Shown: positions 16,063 through 25,609, counted from the stretch's first letter. The stretch: 64,000 bases of DNA from Paenibacillus sp. OV219 (GCF_900110075.1 NZ_FOCJ01000002.1:62001-126000), one strand, 5' to 3'. A program made the numbers and translations. The notes: generated by a model not told the origin, from the sequence alone.

Positions 16063-17087
16063 ATTGCAGTCATGATGCGCTCCGCCGTCCTTTGCAGCTT
16101 GGGCAAATACCTAAGCGCAGCATCAGCGCGGCTTCGACGCTCTACGTCTGTACGAGCGCCAAGATCAGCTAGCAGCGCTTCGAAAGCTGGCAAACACCGC
16201 TGCAGCAGCTCCTGAGGTGCATCGGCGCTTAGTATCGCATGGCAGCGAGCAAAGGTAGCAGCAATCCAGAACACGGCTTCGCGGTGCAAGCCGGACTCTA
16301 TGAGCTCGAGCGAGCCATCAATTGCAATATGGCGGGATGCTGGCGTAATATCGCTGCTGAAGAAGAAAGGCGTCTTCGCAATGGATGCTGCGATGTCGAA
16401 GGTGTCGGCGAGCGCTAAGACATGCTGTTGGATACGCGCGGCAGACAGCTGCCCGCATCCTAATAGAGCGAGTAGCTCCTCATGAACGCTCAAACAATCA
16501 TTTGTCTCCAACACTTCACGGACAGCAGCATAGCGGCAACGCACGGTCGGATTGCGAAGTGCAGCCACTAGCAGCAGATGCGTCATTACTCCTGTCGGAA
16601 ATAACCAACTATTCACACGAGTCTCAAGGGGAGCGGACGAGGGGAGATTTTGCTGCAGACCATTCCTGATCTTGCTGAGGACATCCTCGCACCGCTTTCG
16701 TACCCAGTACTCATCTGCGAACCTGGAGGCTACTTGTTTTTGCAATTCACGCAGGTTACCGCTTGGATCGGCGATGATGGTGTTCACTCGGAAACTGCCT
16801 GCCAGATGATAGTTGGTCAGTACCTCCTCATAGGAGGAGAGCTGGCGCCAGGCGAGGTAGGTCACTTCGAGAAGCGCACCGTTAGAGATGAATTTGCCAA
16901 GCTTGAGCGGAGGCTCTGCCTCTTCCGTCACTACGATGAGATCGATGTCGGAGGCTGCGGGCAGCAAGGCGTCATCTGGCATTTCGACGGTTGAGCCGCT
17001 GAAATAAGCGCCTATGAATTCCGGGGCTGTACTGGCATGAGTATGAAACCACTCAGAAGCTATTTGTCGTGCAATTCCAACTTTCAT
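16035..17087 (-). CDS. Nucleotidyltransferase-fold domain protein, unknown substrate
   Basis: 350 residues. The N-terminal 110 residues carry a minimal polymerase-beta-type nucleotidyltransferase signature: Gly31-Ser32 (YFSGST), then SDIDLIVV with Asp47 and Asp49, and a later strand LLEVTYLAW. The rest is mostly helical and resembles the accessory region of aminoglycoside-adenylyltransferase-like proteins, but I cannot assign a drug or partner. A third catalytic Asp is not obvious by eye. The gene stands alone, minus strand, between the spoVA operon and an EEP phosphohydrolase. It could be an orphan nucleotidyltransferase of unknown substrate. Confidence 0.7.
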   Translation of the reverse strand: MKVGIARQIASEWFHTHASTAPEFIGAYFSGSTVEMPDDALLPAASDIDLIVVTEEAEPPLKLGKFISNGALLEVTYLAWRQLSSYEEVLTNYHLAGSFRVNTIIADPSGNLRELQKQVASRFADEYWVRKRCEDVLSKIRNGLQQNLPSSAPLETRVNSWLFPTGVMTHLLLVAALRNPTVRCRYAAVREVLETNDCLSVHEELLALLGCGQLSAARIQQHVLALADTFDIAASIAKTPFFFSSDITPASRHIAIDGSLELIESGLHREAVFWIAATFARCHAILSADAPQELLQRCLPAFEALLADLGARTDVERRSRADAALRYLPKLQRTAERIMTAIKKTPGQQL

Positions 17088-17163
17088 GCATCTATCTCCC
17101 CTTTACGGCACAATAGGCTTGTCATTATACTAGTGGCAAGTACATTCGTATGATAGGAGCACG

Positions 17164-18027
17164 ATGATGATGGATCAGGTTAAAATCATGACGCTTAACA
17201 CATGGCTCGGCGGAGAAGCTGTCCATGAAGGTGTTCCCAAGCTAGCTCGGGCTGTATCGTTCTCTGGCGCCGATATCGTCGGCTTCCAGGAAACGCCGGA
17301 CCCTGCGGAGGCAGTTGCGAAGCAGCTAGGCTGGCACTTCTGCCAAAATAACGAAGGCTGCGGCAATTGCAGCATCATTAGCAAATTTCCGATTGTGGAG
17401 TCGTTCTATCTTGAAGAAGTAAGCGCTGTCGCAGCTCATATCGAGCTTCCTTCCGGCCAGCGCGTCATCGCGGTAAGCACGCACCTCTATTATGATCCGT
17501 ATGGGCCATACTGGGCGCTCTTCGATGGGAAGTCCGCTGAAGAGATTATCGCGATGGAGACGGAAGTTCGCGGCAAAGAGATTGCAGCCGTGCTGAAGGC
17601 ACTTGAGCCGCTTGTGGCATCGGACACGCCGCTGTTCCTCATGGGCGATTTCAACGCTCCGTCGCATCTGGATTGGACGGAAGTAACGCAAGCGGCGCAT
17701 AACGATTATATCATTGAATGGCCGGTCAGCCGTATAGTGGAGGAAGCGGGATTCCACGATTCGTACCGTGTTATTCATCCCGACCCAGCAGCGACGCCGG
17801 GCCACACATGGTCGACGGTGCATACGCCTGAACATCCTTGGGGCGACAATCCGTTCGAGCCGCAAGACCGAATTGACTTTCTCTATTACCACGGAAGCAG
17901 GGTAGTTGTAACAGCTTCCGAAGTCGTCGTGCACGGTGAACCGCAGGGCTTCGGCAGTCATGAACAGAACGAGTGGCCGTCTGACCATGCCGCGGTCATG
18001 TCTACTTTCCAGATTAAACCGCTATAG
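17164..18027 (+). CDS. Endonuclease/exonuclease/phosphatase family protein
   Basis: 287-residue metal-dependent phosphohydrolase of the EEP superfamily (DNase I fold). Motifs in order are LNTWLGG, VGFQETPD (metal Glu), the His in VSTHLYYD, FLMGDFNAPSHLDWT (catalytic Asp/Asn), IDFLYYHG and the terminal SDHAAV (catalytic Asp-His). There is no signal peptide, so it is probably cytoplasmic. Members cut nucleic acids, phosphoinositides or other phosphodiesters; the substrate is not evident. Three successive ATG codons follow AGGAGC; the first is used. It is transcribed alone, with a terminator behind it. Confidence 0.88.
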   Translation: MMMDQVKIMTLNTWLGGEAVHEGVPKLARAVSFSGADIVGFQETPDPAEAVAKQLGWHFCQNNEGCGNCSIISKFPIVESFYLEEVSAVAAHIELPSGQRVIAVSTHLYYDPYGPYWALFDGKSAEEIIAMETEVRGKEIAAVLKALEPLVASDTPLFLMGDFNAPSHLDWTEVTQAAHNDYIIEWPVSRIVEEAGFHDSYRVIHPDPAATPGHTWSTVHTPEHPWGDNPFEPQDRIDFLYYHGSRVVVTASEVVVHGEPQGFGSHEQNEWPSDHAAVMSTFQIKPL

Positions 18028-18034
18028 TCACTTT

Positions 18035-18070
18035 ATTGGAGCGTCCCTGTGGGATTCTCCAATTTTTTTT
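18035..18070 (+). terminator. Intrinsic terminator after the EEP gene
   Basis: ATTGGAG pairs with CTCCAAT, with an inner TCCC/GGGA stem, followed by eight T residues. Confidence 0.93.
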
Positions 18071-18162
18071 GGCGGATATACGGCTATACGTGCAGTTGTA
18101 TATTCTGTAAAATAATAGAACATGAAGCTTGATTCTACCACTACCATCCGGGAGGGATTGTC

Positions 18163-19119
18163 ATGGACAATCGAACAGCCAACTATCGCTTATCTACTGA
18201 AATTCGCCGCAACCTCGCCAGCTGCATCCTGGGTAAAGAAGCCGAAATCGAATTGCTGCTAACCGCCTTGTTTGCAGGCGGTCACGTTCTGATCGAGGAT
18301 GTTCCAGGCACTGGCAAGACGCAGCTTGTGAAAGCGCTTGCTCGTACGATTGGCGGCCAATTCCGCCGGATTCAATGTAATCCCGATCTGCTCCCAACCG
18401 ATATTACTGGCGTTGCCATCTATCATCCGAAGAATGAAGCCTTTATTTTCCGGCCTGGCCCGGTCATGGCGAATTTACTCCTTGTCGACGAGATTAACCG
18501 TGCCACGACGAAGACGCAATCCGCGCTGCTCGAAGCGATGGAAGAGCGCCATGTGACGGTAGACGGCGATTCCTATGAGCTGCCGATTCCTTTTACTTTA
18601 ATCGCGACGCAGAACCCTATCGAATTCGATGGTACGTATACGCTGCCAGAGGCGCAGCTCGACCGGTTTATGATGAAGATTTCACTTGGTTATCCGGATG
18701 CAGCAACAGAGCGACAGATGATTATTTCACCGAATGCGTCGTCGCCAGCCGATAAGCTTGAGGCTGTGATTTCCATTGAGCAGGTCGCGCAAATGATGGA
18801 AGCCGCCAAAAGCGTTCACCTTGATGAAGCGGTTGCTGATTATATTATACGTATTATCCGCGGCACACGGACGCACAGCGGCGTACAGCTCGGCGCAAGT
18901 CCGCGCGCAGCGATCTCACTCACGGCAGCGGCGAAGGCGAACGCCTTCCTGCAAGAGCGTGATTATGTCATTCCAGACGACGTGAAGCAGCTGGCTTCCA
19001 CTGTTCTGGCGCACCGAATGATTTTGCATACCGAGTCTCGCATGAACGGATTGTCGACAGAGGATGTCGTCCGGGCTGTCGTCCGCGATACGCAAGTGCC
19101 AGTCCGCATGGAGCGTTAA
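18163..19119 (+). CDS. MoxR family AAA+ ATPase
   Basis: 318-residue cytoplasmic ATPase, probably a chaperone for a membrane or metal-binding partner. Walker A is DVPGTGKT (residues 46-53), Walker B LLVDEINRA, with sensor 1 ATQNPIEFDGTYTLPEAQLDRF and a C-terminal lid rich in Ala. GGGAGG precedes the ATG. It heads a three-gene unit with the DUF58 protein (5-nt gap) and the transglutaminase-like membrane protein (ATGA overlap). This conserved MoxR-DUF58-TgpA arrangement is widespread; its precise function in Firmicutes is not settled. Confidence 0.94.
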   Translation: MDNRTANYRLSTEIRRNLASCILGKEAEIELLLTALFAGGHVLIEDVPGTGKTQLVKALARTIGGQFRRIQCNPDLLPTDITGVAIYHPKNEAFIFRPGPVMANLLLVDEINRATTKTQSALLEAMEERHVTVDGDSYELPIPFTLIATQNPIEFDGTYTLPEAQLDRFMMKISLGYPDAATERQMIISPNASSPADKLEAVISIEQVAQMMEAAKSVHLDEAVADYIIRIIRGTRTHSGVQLGASPRAAISLTAAAKANAFLQERDYVIPDDVKQLASTVLAHRMILHTESRMNGLSTEDVVRAVVRDTQVPVRMER

Positions 19120-19124
19120 ATGCT

Positions 19125-20378
19125 ATGCTTACGGCTAAAGCGACGTTGCTCAGATGGCGGTTAATCGGCCTTGTCTATATTACCTCACTCTTGTTCCTGC
19201 TCTTTCAAGGCGGGAAAACCTCATTCATGCTGTTCTGTATCTTCAATGTGCTTCTCATTTATTTGGTGTTCGGCAGATGGAGCGGCATCGCGGGGGTGAC
19301 CGGTATCCGCAAGCTTGGGAGTGGGACAGCTTCGATTGCCGAGCAGTCCCTGTCGGCAGGTTCGCGGCTTGATGTGCAAATATCCGTCCAAATTCCAGGC
19401 GTTTGGCCTATTCCCTACGTGCTCGTTCGCGACCGTCTCACCTCGCATAGCGGCAAAACCGTGCCATTCGAAGCGTCCTTCGTGCCGAGTTACCGCAGAG
19501 CCGGTTCCATTAGTTACACAACACCGCCGCTGGAACGCGGAGTGTATCGGTTCGAATCGACGGAATGCTCGACTCGCGACATCTTCGGCTTGTTCGAGCA
19601 CAAGGGCAGCTTCGAGTCGTCTGTACCGTTCAGCGTCTATCCGCGTACGGTAGCGATTCGGCAATGGAAGCAACTGAAACGCGGTGCCAAAGGTCCGTAT
19701 TCCACATCCGCGTCGCGGCTTGCAGCTAAAGAAACAACGCAAATTAACGGCGTTCGCGAGTATATCTACGGCGATCGGCTGTCACGCATCCATTGGAATG
19801 CGACTGCCAAGACCGGGCAATGGAAGTCTAAGGAATTTGAGCGTGAGTCGCTGCCTCGAACGATTGTTGTGCTTGACCGGTACGTAGGCGCCTATGAGAA
19901 GCCGGAGCAATTCGAGCTTGCTGTATCTACAGCAGCCTCGATGCTCGAATTCGGCTTCCGCCGAGGAACGGCTGTCGGCCTCGTCTCGATCGGCTCGCGG
20001 ACCGATGGCTTCGCGCCAACGGCTTCGCCCGATCAGCGGGAGCTAATGATGAAGCATCTCGTTCGCGTACAGGCGGACGGCGATCAGCCGCTTTACCGTG
20101 CGCTGCGCCAATCCAGTGCGATTACGCAGGCGGGCTCGTTCGTCGTTGTCGTCAGCCCGCAGACTGGCGAAGACACGGTTCGCGCCATGGAATGGCTGAA
20201 CCGGACTGGAGTTGTACCGGTGCTCGTGCATTTGAAGCCGGGGGGCACTGAGCGGAACAATGTCAGTGATATCCGCACCGGCGAGTGGATGCGGCTGCTG
20301 CGCCGAAACGGCATTGCGGTCCATATGATTAGTACACTGCAAGAACTGCCGGACGTATTGGAGGGTGGTAAAGGATGA
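19125..20378 (+). CDS. DUF58 domain protein, von Willebrand factor A-like
   Basis: 417 residues. Two N-terminal transmembrane helices (about 17-50) are followed by a beta-rich segment and a DUF58 core with the signature EYIYGDRLSRIHWNATAKTG (around residues 210-228) and a vWA-like C-terminal fold (TIVVLDRYVGAYE). It is encoded between its usual partners, the MoxR ATPase and the transglutaminase-like protein. The ribosome site is weak, so translation may be coupled to moxR. No enzymatic activity is established for the family. Confidence 0.92.
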   Translation: MLTAKATLLRWRLIGLVYITSLLFLLFQGGKTSFMLFCIFNVLLIYLVFGRWSGIAGVTGIRKLGSGTASIAEQSLSAGSRLDVQISVQIPGVWPIPYVLVRDRLTSHSGKTVPFEASFVPSYRRAGSISYTTPPLERGVYRFESTECSTRDIFGLFEHKGSFESSVPFSVYPRTVAIRQWKQLKRGAKGPYSTSASRLAAKETTQINGVREYIYGDRLSRIHWNATAKTGQWKSKEFERESLPRTIVVLDRYVGAYEKPEQFELAVSTAASMLEFGFRRGTAVGLVSIGSRTDGFAPTASPDQRELMMKHLVRVQADGDQPLYRALRQSSAITQAGSFVVVVSPQTGEDTVRAMEWLNRTGVVPVLVHLKPGGTERNNVSDIRTGEWMRLLRRNGIAVHMISTLQELPDVLEGGKG

Positions 20379-22615
20379 CAGCAGTAAGTCGTGCAGCGTT
20401 CAAATGGTTGTCTGCTGATGTGTATCGCAAGCTGTCGGCTGTGTTATCCGCCCTACTGATCTATGAATGGATCCGATGTCTAGGCGATTATTGGTGGGAA
20501 GAGACGTTTACGATTGTAAACGGCGTACTGTTCGCCGCCGTCGCTGCCAATCTGCTGATCTCGTCCAAGATTTGGTCGGGCTCGATTCAGCTCTTCATCA
20601 TTGTGTTGCTTAACGCCGTTTACTCGGGGTATACATGGATCCCTTTCACCGGTGAGAAGAGGAAGCTGCTGGATTGGATGAACTGGCTTGGTACGCAGCT
20701 CGATCAGCTCCAGCCTTTCATTTGGATCAGTCTTGGGGTATGGGTGGTTTTCCACGGCATCGTGCTTCTGCGCCATAAACGGCTCTTTATTATATTTGTC
20801 ATTCTCGCTGCTGTACTATCACTGGCAACAGCGGATTCCTTATTCACACCCATTCATTTGTGGGATGAGATCGCTTGGATCGTATTCATTGGGCTTGGCT
20901 GGCTCGTTGCGAGCCACTTTGCCAGCTTTCAGAAGCGGCATCCCGAGAATTGGTCGCAGCTGCTCGAATATCCGCTGAGCCTTTTCCTGCCAATCTCGAT
21001 TATCATTATGCTCGTCATGGGCGCAGGGCTGTTCGTACCGGCGATCAATCCGATACTGACCGACCCTTACACGGCGTGGAAAGAAGCGCGCAACGAGACG
21101 GTGCCTTCCTTCATAGGCGACAAAGCTATCACAATACCCGCATCGAAGGACAGCAACAACAGCCAGTCCGGTTACAGCCGAAGCGATGCGTCGCTAGGCG
21201 GCGGATTTGAGTTCGATTATACGCCTGTCATGATGGTGACAACCTCACAGAAGAGTTATTGGCGAGGGGAAACGAGATCGTATTATAACAGAAACGGCTG
21301 GTTAGAGGCTGTGCCGGAGAAGCTGGAGAAGGGCAACGGCCCCGTTGCTAGCGGCCAGTCATTTAAAGCGCTGTACACGGAAGCGAAAACGGGAACCGAA
21401 CTCGTAGAGCAGACGGTGGAAATGATTAGCAAGACGAAGTATCCGGTTCTGTTCGGCGCGGGGCCGATCTCTTCCGTCGTCTCGGTAGACGGAAAGACCA
21501 GTTTGCCAGGTTTAAGCTGGTTCTCGCAAGCGTGGGAGCTGCGTCTGATGAAGTTTGGCGCGGCCACTTATCCGAAGAAATATACGATTAAGTCGAAAGT
21601 GCCGATCCTTGATGAAGAGAAGCTGCGAACTGGTGCGGCTGTTCAGAAGAGCACAGACATCGATCCGATGTATCTGGAGCTACCTCCTACCATACCGGAG
21701 CGCGTCAAGGCGCTTACCGAGGCGATTACGAAGACAGGCGCAACGCCATACGACAAAATGCAGCTGCTCGTCGCCTATTTACAGACGACGTACAACTATA
21801 CGAATACGCCGGATGTTACGAAGCGGGTGAGCGAGGATTTCGTCGATTCCTTCTTGTTCGAGGTTCGCGAAGGCTACTGCGATTATTTCTCCACCGCGCT
21901 TGCTGTAATGGCACGTGAGATCGGGATACCTTCCCGCTGGGTGAAGGGCTATTCCCCCGGCTCGATCCCGAATGAGGCTGATATGCTGCAGCAGCAAGGC
22001 ATGACCGGTGTCGAAACAAATCCTAGCGGTGCGGGCACGTATACGGTACGTAACGCAGATGCGCACTCTTGGGTTGAGATTTATTTTAACGGATATGGTT
22101 GGCTGCCGTTCGAAGCAACGTCAGGTTTTGCTTACCCTTATGCACTGCCGAAGGACAAACCAGCGCCAGAGCCAGTTCTTGCGCCGGACGTAGAACCGGA
22201 ATCCATTCCTCAAACCGAATCGCCTAGGGGCTATCAGCTGCAACCATGGATCATCTGGACGACGGCACTTACGTCGCTCGTACTCATTCTACTCTTCATT
22301 ATTCTCAGGTACCGCTTCCTTTCGCTGATCAGACAATGGTTCAAAGGCAGGTCCGGCACGGTTAATGAACGTGTTGTACGTGAGACGAATCGTCTCATCC
22401 GGTTCTGCCGGAAGAAGGGGCTGGATTATAACGAAAACGACACGGTACGCGAAACGATGGGCCGCTGGTCAGTTCGGCTATCATCCTTGCAGCCGCAATT
22501 CCGCGAAGTGCAGCACGCCTTCGAGAAGGCGATGTACAGCAGTAGTCAGGTGACACAGGCTGAGCTTGATCAAGTGTCGGTTACGATGAAAAAAATCCGT
22601 GAACATTTAGGGTAA
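20375..22615 (+). CDS. Transglutaminase-like membrane protein (DUF3488/DUF4129, TgpA type)
   Basis: 746 residues: five to six N-terminal transmembrane helices (to about residue 225), a large extracellular region, a transglutaminase-like core, another helix (about 630-650) and a cytoplasmic DUF4129 tail. The core has Cys502 (REGYCDYFSTA) and His564 (NADAHSWVEIYF). The third position is Glu580 (LPFEAT) instead of the Asp of classical transglutaminases. Members are proposed to act as cysteine proteases or transferases at the cell surface. ATG overlaps the stop of the DUF58 gene (ATGA). A terminator follows. Confidence 0.93.
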   Translation: MTAVSRAAFKWLSADVYRKLSAVLSALLIYEWIRCLGDYWWEETFTIVNGVLFAAVAANLLISSKIWSGSIQLFIIVLLNAVYSGYTWIPFTGEKRKLLDWMNWLGTQLDQLQPFIWISLGVWVVFHGIVLLRHKRLFIIFVILAAVLSLATADSLFTPIHLWDEIAWIVFIGLGWLVASHFASFQKRHPENWSQLLEYPLSLFLPISIIIMLVMGAGLFVPAINPILTDPYTAWKEARNETVPSFIGDKAITIPASKDSNNSQSGYSRSDASLGGGFEFDYTPVMMVTTSQKSYWRGETRSYYNRNGWLEAVPEKLEKGNGPVASGQSFKALYTEAKTGTELVEQTVEMISKTKYPVLFGAGPISSVVSVDGKTSLPGLSWFSQAWELRLMKFGAATYPKKYTIKSKVPILDEEKLRTGAAVQKSTDIDPMYLELPPTIPERVKALTEAITKTGATPYDKMQLLVAYLQTTYNYTNTPDVTKRVSEDFVDSFLFEVREGYCDYFSTALAVMAREIGIPSRWVKGYSPGSIPNEADMLQQQGMTGVETNPSGAGTYTVRNADAHSWVEIYFNGYGWLPFEATSGFAYPYALPKDKPAPEPVLAPDVEPESIPQTESPRGYQLQPWIIWTTALTSLVLILLFIILRYRFLSLIRQWFKGRSGTVNERVVRETNRLIRFCRKKGLDYNENDTVRETMGRWSVRLSSLQPQFREVQHAFEKAMYSSSQVTQAELDQVSVTMKKIREHLG

Positions 22616-22629
22616 CGATTGTCTGAAGG

Positions 22630-22668
22630 AGCCAGCGTAGGTGTGCCTTGCATCTACGCTGGCTTTCT
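22630..22668 (+). terminator. Terminator of the moxR operon
   Basis: Perfect 11-bp stem AGCCAGCGTAG/CTACGCTGGCT, loop of 13 nt, then TTCTTT. Confidence 0.85.
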
Positions 22669-22731
22669 TTGCAACAAATTCATTAATTATGGTATAGTTT
22701 GCGTGATAGCGATAGCAGGGGAGTCGAAACT

Positions 22732-23262
22732 ATGTTTGAACGGCTGTTGCCGCAAATGCGCGTCAATACCATTTATGATATCGATTTGCATAAGTTAAAA
22801 GACCAAGGAATTCGCGGTATTATTACAGATCTTGACAATACGCTTGTAGGAGCGAGAGTGCCACTCGCCACGCCGGAGCTTGTGAAATGGCTTGATGATG
22901 TGCGCGATCTCGGCTTTAAAGTTGTCATTGTCTCGAATAATAATCGGACGCGTGTGTCCAAATTCGCTGACCCGCTAAATATTAAGTATGTTCATGCGGC
23001 ACGCAAGCCGGCGAACCGAGCTTTTCATCGGGCGCTTGAAGTGCTTGAGCTGCCGGCTGAGAAGACAGCCGTCATCGGCGATCAAATGATGACTGATGTG
23101 CTCGGGGGTAGACGGATGGGGCTGTTCACCATTCTCGTCGCGCCGATTGCACCTCATGAAGAGGGCATTATGACGAAATTTAACCGTATGCTGGAGAAGA
23201 TTGCCCTAAGAAGTCTCCGCAAAAAAGGGCTGTGGCCCGAGGAGGAACAAAGAAGATCATGA
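22732..23262 (+). CDS. yqeG: YqeG family HAD IIIA-type phosphatase
   Basis: 176-residue HAD-superfamily phosphatase related to phosphatidylglycerophosphatase GEP4. HAD motif I is DLDNTLVG, motif II VSNNN, motif III Lys in ARKPANRAF, and motif IV GDQMMTDVLGG. Start ATG 22732 follows AGGGGAG; the frame extends upstream only to a TTG with no ribosome site. The stop overlaps the start of yqeH (ATGA). It opens the conserved yqeG-yqeH-aroE-yhbY-nadD-yqeK-rsfS cluster of ribosome and cofactor genes. Confidence 0.95.
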   Translation: MFERLLPQMRVNTIYDIDLHKLKDQGIRGIITDLDNTLVGARVPLATPELVKWLDDVRDLGFKVVIVSNNNRTRVSKFADPLNIKYVHAARKPANRAFHRALEVLELPAEKTAVIGDQMMTDVLGGRRMGLFTILVAPIAPHEEGIMTKFNRMLEKIALRSLRKKGLWPEEEQRRS

Positions 23263-24380
23263 CCAATCAGCTAGAACAAGGGACCTCGTGTGCGGGCTGC
23301 GGCATCAAGCTGCAGACGGAGTCGGTGGACAAGCCCGGTTACATCCCGCAAGCGGCGCTTGCGAAGGAGCCGGCGATTTGCCAGCGTTGCTTCCGTATTA
23401 AAAACTATAACGAAGCGGCTTCGGTCGCCATCGATCAGGACGACTTCCTGAAGCTGCTCGGCGGCATTGCCGCGACGAACAGCCTAGTCGTCCATATTGT
23501 CGATTTGTTCGACTTCGAAGGCAGCCTGATCTCCGGCTTGCAGCGCTTCGTAGGCAACAATCCGGTGCTGCTTGTCGTGAACAAGATCGATCTGTTGCCG
23601 AAGGGCATTAACCCGAACCGGCTGCTGAACTGGGTGCAGAAGCAGACGAAGGCGCAAGGCTTGCGCGTCGTCGATATTGTGCTCTGCTCGGCGAAACGCA
23701 ATATCGGCTTCGAGCGTGTAATTGAGGCCATCGGCGAACACCGCGGCGACCGCGATGTGTATGTCGTCGGTGCGACGAATGTCGGCAAGTCGACGCTAAT
23801 CAATCGCCTTATTCGCGACTACAGCGACTTGGAGCGTGAGCTGACGACGTCGCGTTACCCGGGAACGACGCTTGATGCGGTACACATTCCGCTTGATGAC
23901 GGCAAAGATATTATTGATACGCCGGGGATCGTCTACTCACATCGGATGACGGAGATCGTTCCGCGCGATGTGCTAGGCGCATTACTGCCGGATAAGCCGA
24001 TCAAGTCGCTCGTGTATCAGCTGAACAGCGGTCAGACGCTGTTTGTCGGCGCGCTTGCGCGGTTTGATTTTATCGAAGGGGATCGTCAATCGTTCACCCT
24101 GTATGTGTCCAATGCATTGCAGGTGCACCGGACGAAGCTGGAGCGAGCGGATGAGCTGTACGCCGATCATAAAGGCGAGCTGCTGGCGCCTCCATCGAAG
24201 GAGCAACTGGAAGAGATGCCGGCGTGGACGCGTCACCGTCTGACAGTACGCCCAAATGCAGAGACCGACTTGTTCATCTCCGGCCTTGGTTGGATCCACG
24301 TGAACGGCGCAAGCGGCGCACTCATCGACATTCATGTGCCGAAGGGCATTCGAGTGTTAATGCGCGATGCACTGATTTAA
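23259..24380 (+). CDS. yqeH: Ribosome biogenesis GTPase YqeH
   Basis: 373-residue circularly permuted GTPase needed for 30S subunit assembly. An N-terminal zinc finger (Cys11, Cys14, Cys41, Cys44) precedes the GTPase motifs in permuted order: G4 NKIDLLPK, G5-like CSAKRN, then G1 GATNVGKST, the G2 TTSRYPGTT region and G3 DTPGI. A C-terminal helical and beta region follows. ATG 23259 overlaps the yqeG stop and has CGAGGAGGAAC upstream. The GTG at 23232 in the same frame is less likely. Confidence 0.96.
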   Translation: MTNQLEQGTSCAGCGIKLQTESVDKPGYIPQAALAKEPAICQRCFRIKNYNEAASVAIDQDDFLKLLGGIAATNSLVVHIVDLFDFEGSLISGLQRFVGNNPVLLVVNKIDLLPKGINPNRLLNWVQKQTKAQGLRVVDIVLCSAKRNIGFERVIEAIGEHRGDRDVYVVGATNVGKSTLINRLIRDYSDLERELTTSRYPGTTLDAVHIPLDDGKDIIDTPGIVYSHRMTEIVPRDVLGALLPDKPIKSLVYQLNSGQTLFVGALARFDFIEGDRQSFTLYVSNALQVHRTKLERADELYADHKGELLAPPSKEQLEEMPAWTRHRLTVRPNAETDLFISGLGWIHVNGASGALIDIHVPKGIRVLMRDALI

Positions 24381-24427
24381 TCGGAGAAAAGATCATCCAT
24401 ATGTTTAAGGGAGAGTGAACGTAAAGG

Positions 24428-25294
24428 ATGGGCAACAAGGTAGACAGCCATACGGTGTTATTCAGCGTCATCGGCGATCCGATTCGGCATTCCAAATCGC
24501 CGATTATGATGAACCGGGCGTTCCGGGAACGCGGGATTAATGGGATCTACACCGCTTTTCATATAACTGCTGATCGGCTTGGTGATTTCGTAGCTGGCGT
24601 CCGTGCGATGGGCATCCGCGGCGTGAACGTCACCATTCCGCATAAGCTCGACATTATGCCGCTGCTGGACGAAATCGACGAAAGCGCGCAAGTGATTGGA
24701 GCAGTCAACACGATCGTGAACACGGACGGTCACTTGAAAGGCTACAATACAGACGGCATCGGCTATGTCCGGTCGCTTAAAGAAGAAGCGAAGTCTGATC
24801 TTGCAGGCTCTCATGTGCTCATCATCGGCGCCGGCGGAGCGACAAGAGGCATTCTCTATGCGCTAGCTCGCGAAGGTGTCGCGTCCATTACGATCTCGAA
24901 CCGTACAGTTGCCCGCGCAGAAGAGCTGGCTGCCGCCTTCCGTGGACTTGTTCCTGTAATCAGGGCTATCGGCCAGGATGAACTGCAAGCGGCTTGCGGG
25001 CATAGTGATATTATTATTAATACAACATCGCTCGGCATGTTCCCGAATGTGGAGGAGACGCCGATTGACAGCTCGTGGCTGAAGCCGGACACGGTAGCGA
25101 GCGATCTTATCTATAACCCGCTTACAACGCGTTTCCTCACGGAAGCACAAGAGCGAGGCTGCCGGATTCACGGCGGACTTGGAATGTTTATTTATCAAGG
25201 CGCTTATGCCTTTGAATATTGGACGGGACAGCCTGCACCGGTAGAAGCGATGCGAGAGACAGTGCTTGAAGCGCTGCAGCAGTCCAAAAGCTAA
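24428..25294 (+). CDS. aroE: Shikimate dehydrogenase
   Basis: Cytoplasmic NADPH enzyme reducing 3-dehydroshikimate to shikimate in aromatic amino acid synthesis; 288 residues. Substrate-binding motif GDPIRHSKSPIMMN sits at the N terminus, catalytic Lys in TIPHKLDIMP and Asp in YNTDGIGY. The NADP loop is IGAGGATRGIL and the C-terminal segment GLGMFIYQGAYAFEYWTG. It starts 47 nt after yqeH, in the order found in Bacillus. Confidence 0.97.
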   Translation: MGNKVDSHTVLFSVIGDPIRHSKSPIMMNRAFRERGINGIYTAFHITADRLGDFVAGVRAMGIRGVNVTIPHKLDIMPLLDEIDESAQVIGAVNTIVNTDGHLKGYNTDGIGYVRSLKEEAKSDLAGSHVLIIGAGGATRGILYALAREGVASITISNRTVARAEELAAAFRGLVPVIRAIGQDELQAACGHSDIIINTTSLGMFPNVEETPIDSSWLKPDTVASDLIYNPLTTRFLTEAQERGCRIHGGLGMFIYQGAYAFEYWTGQPAPVEAMRETVLEALQQSKS

Positions 25295-25318
25295 ATTGAC
25301 GAGAGAAGGAAATTTCAC

Positions 25319-25609
25319 ATGCTAACAGGTAAACAAAAGAGTCATCTGCGCTCACTGGCGCACCATTTGAACCCGATTTTCCAAGTGGGCAAAGAAGGCA
25401 AGAACGAGAATCTGATCCGCCATATCGAAGAAGCGATCGAAACGCGCGAGCTGATCAAAATTTCTGTGCTCAACAACAGCATCGAAGACCCAAAAGAAGT
25501 AGGCGAGTGGGTTGCAGCAGAATCCGGATCCGAGCTTGTTCAAGTGATCGGTAAAACAATTGTCCTCTACAAAGAGAGTAAAGATCATAAAACGATTGAA
25601 CTGCCGTAA
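25319..25609 (+). CDS. yhbY: YhbY family RNA-binding protein (CRM domain)
   Basis: 96-residue CRM-domain protein associated with pre-50S ribosomal particles. Characteristic sequences are LTGKQKSHLRSLAHHLNPIFQVGKEG near the start and the GSELVQVIGKTIVLYKES strand. AGAAGGA lies before the ATG. The single domain accounts for the full length. Part of the yqeG-rsfS operon. Confidence 0.95.
   Translation: MLTGKQKSHLRSLAHHLNPIFQVGKEGKNENLIRHIEEAIETRELIKISVLNNSIEDPKEVGEWVAAESGSELVQVIGKTIVLYKESKDHKTIELP

Noticed and set aside
19545-19562. GGTTCGAATC motif resembling a tRNA T-arm
   Set aside because: It lies inside the DUF58 coding sequence, and no acceptor or anticodon stem can be built around it.
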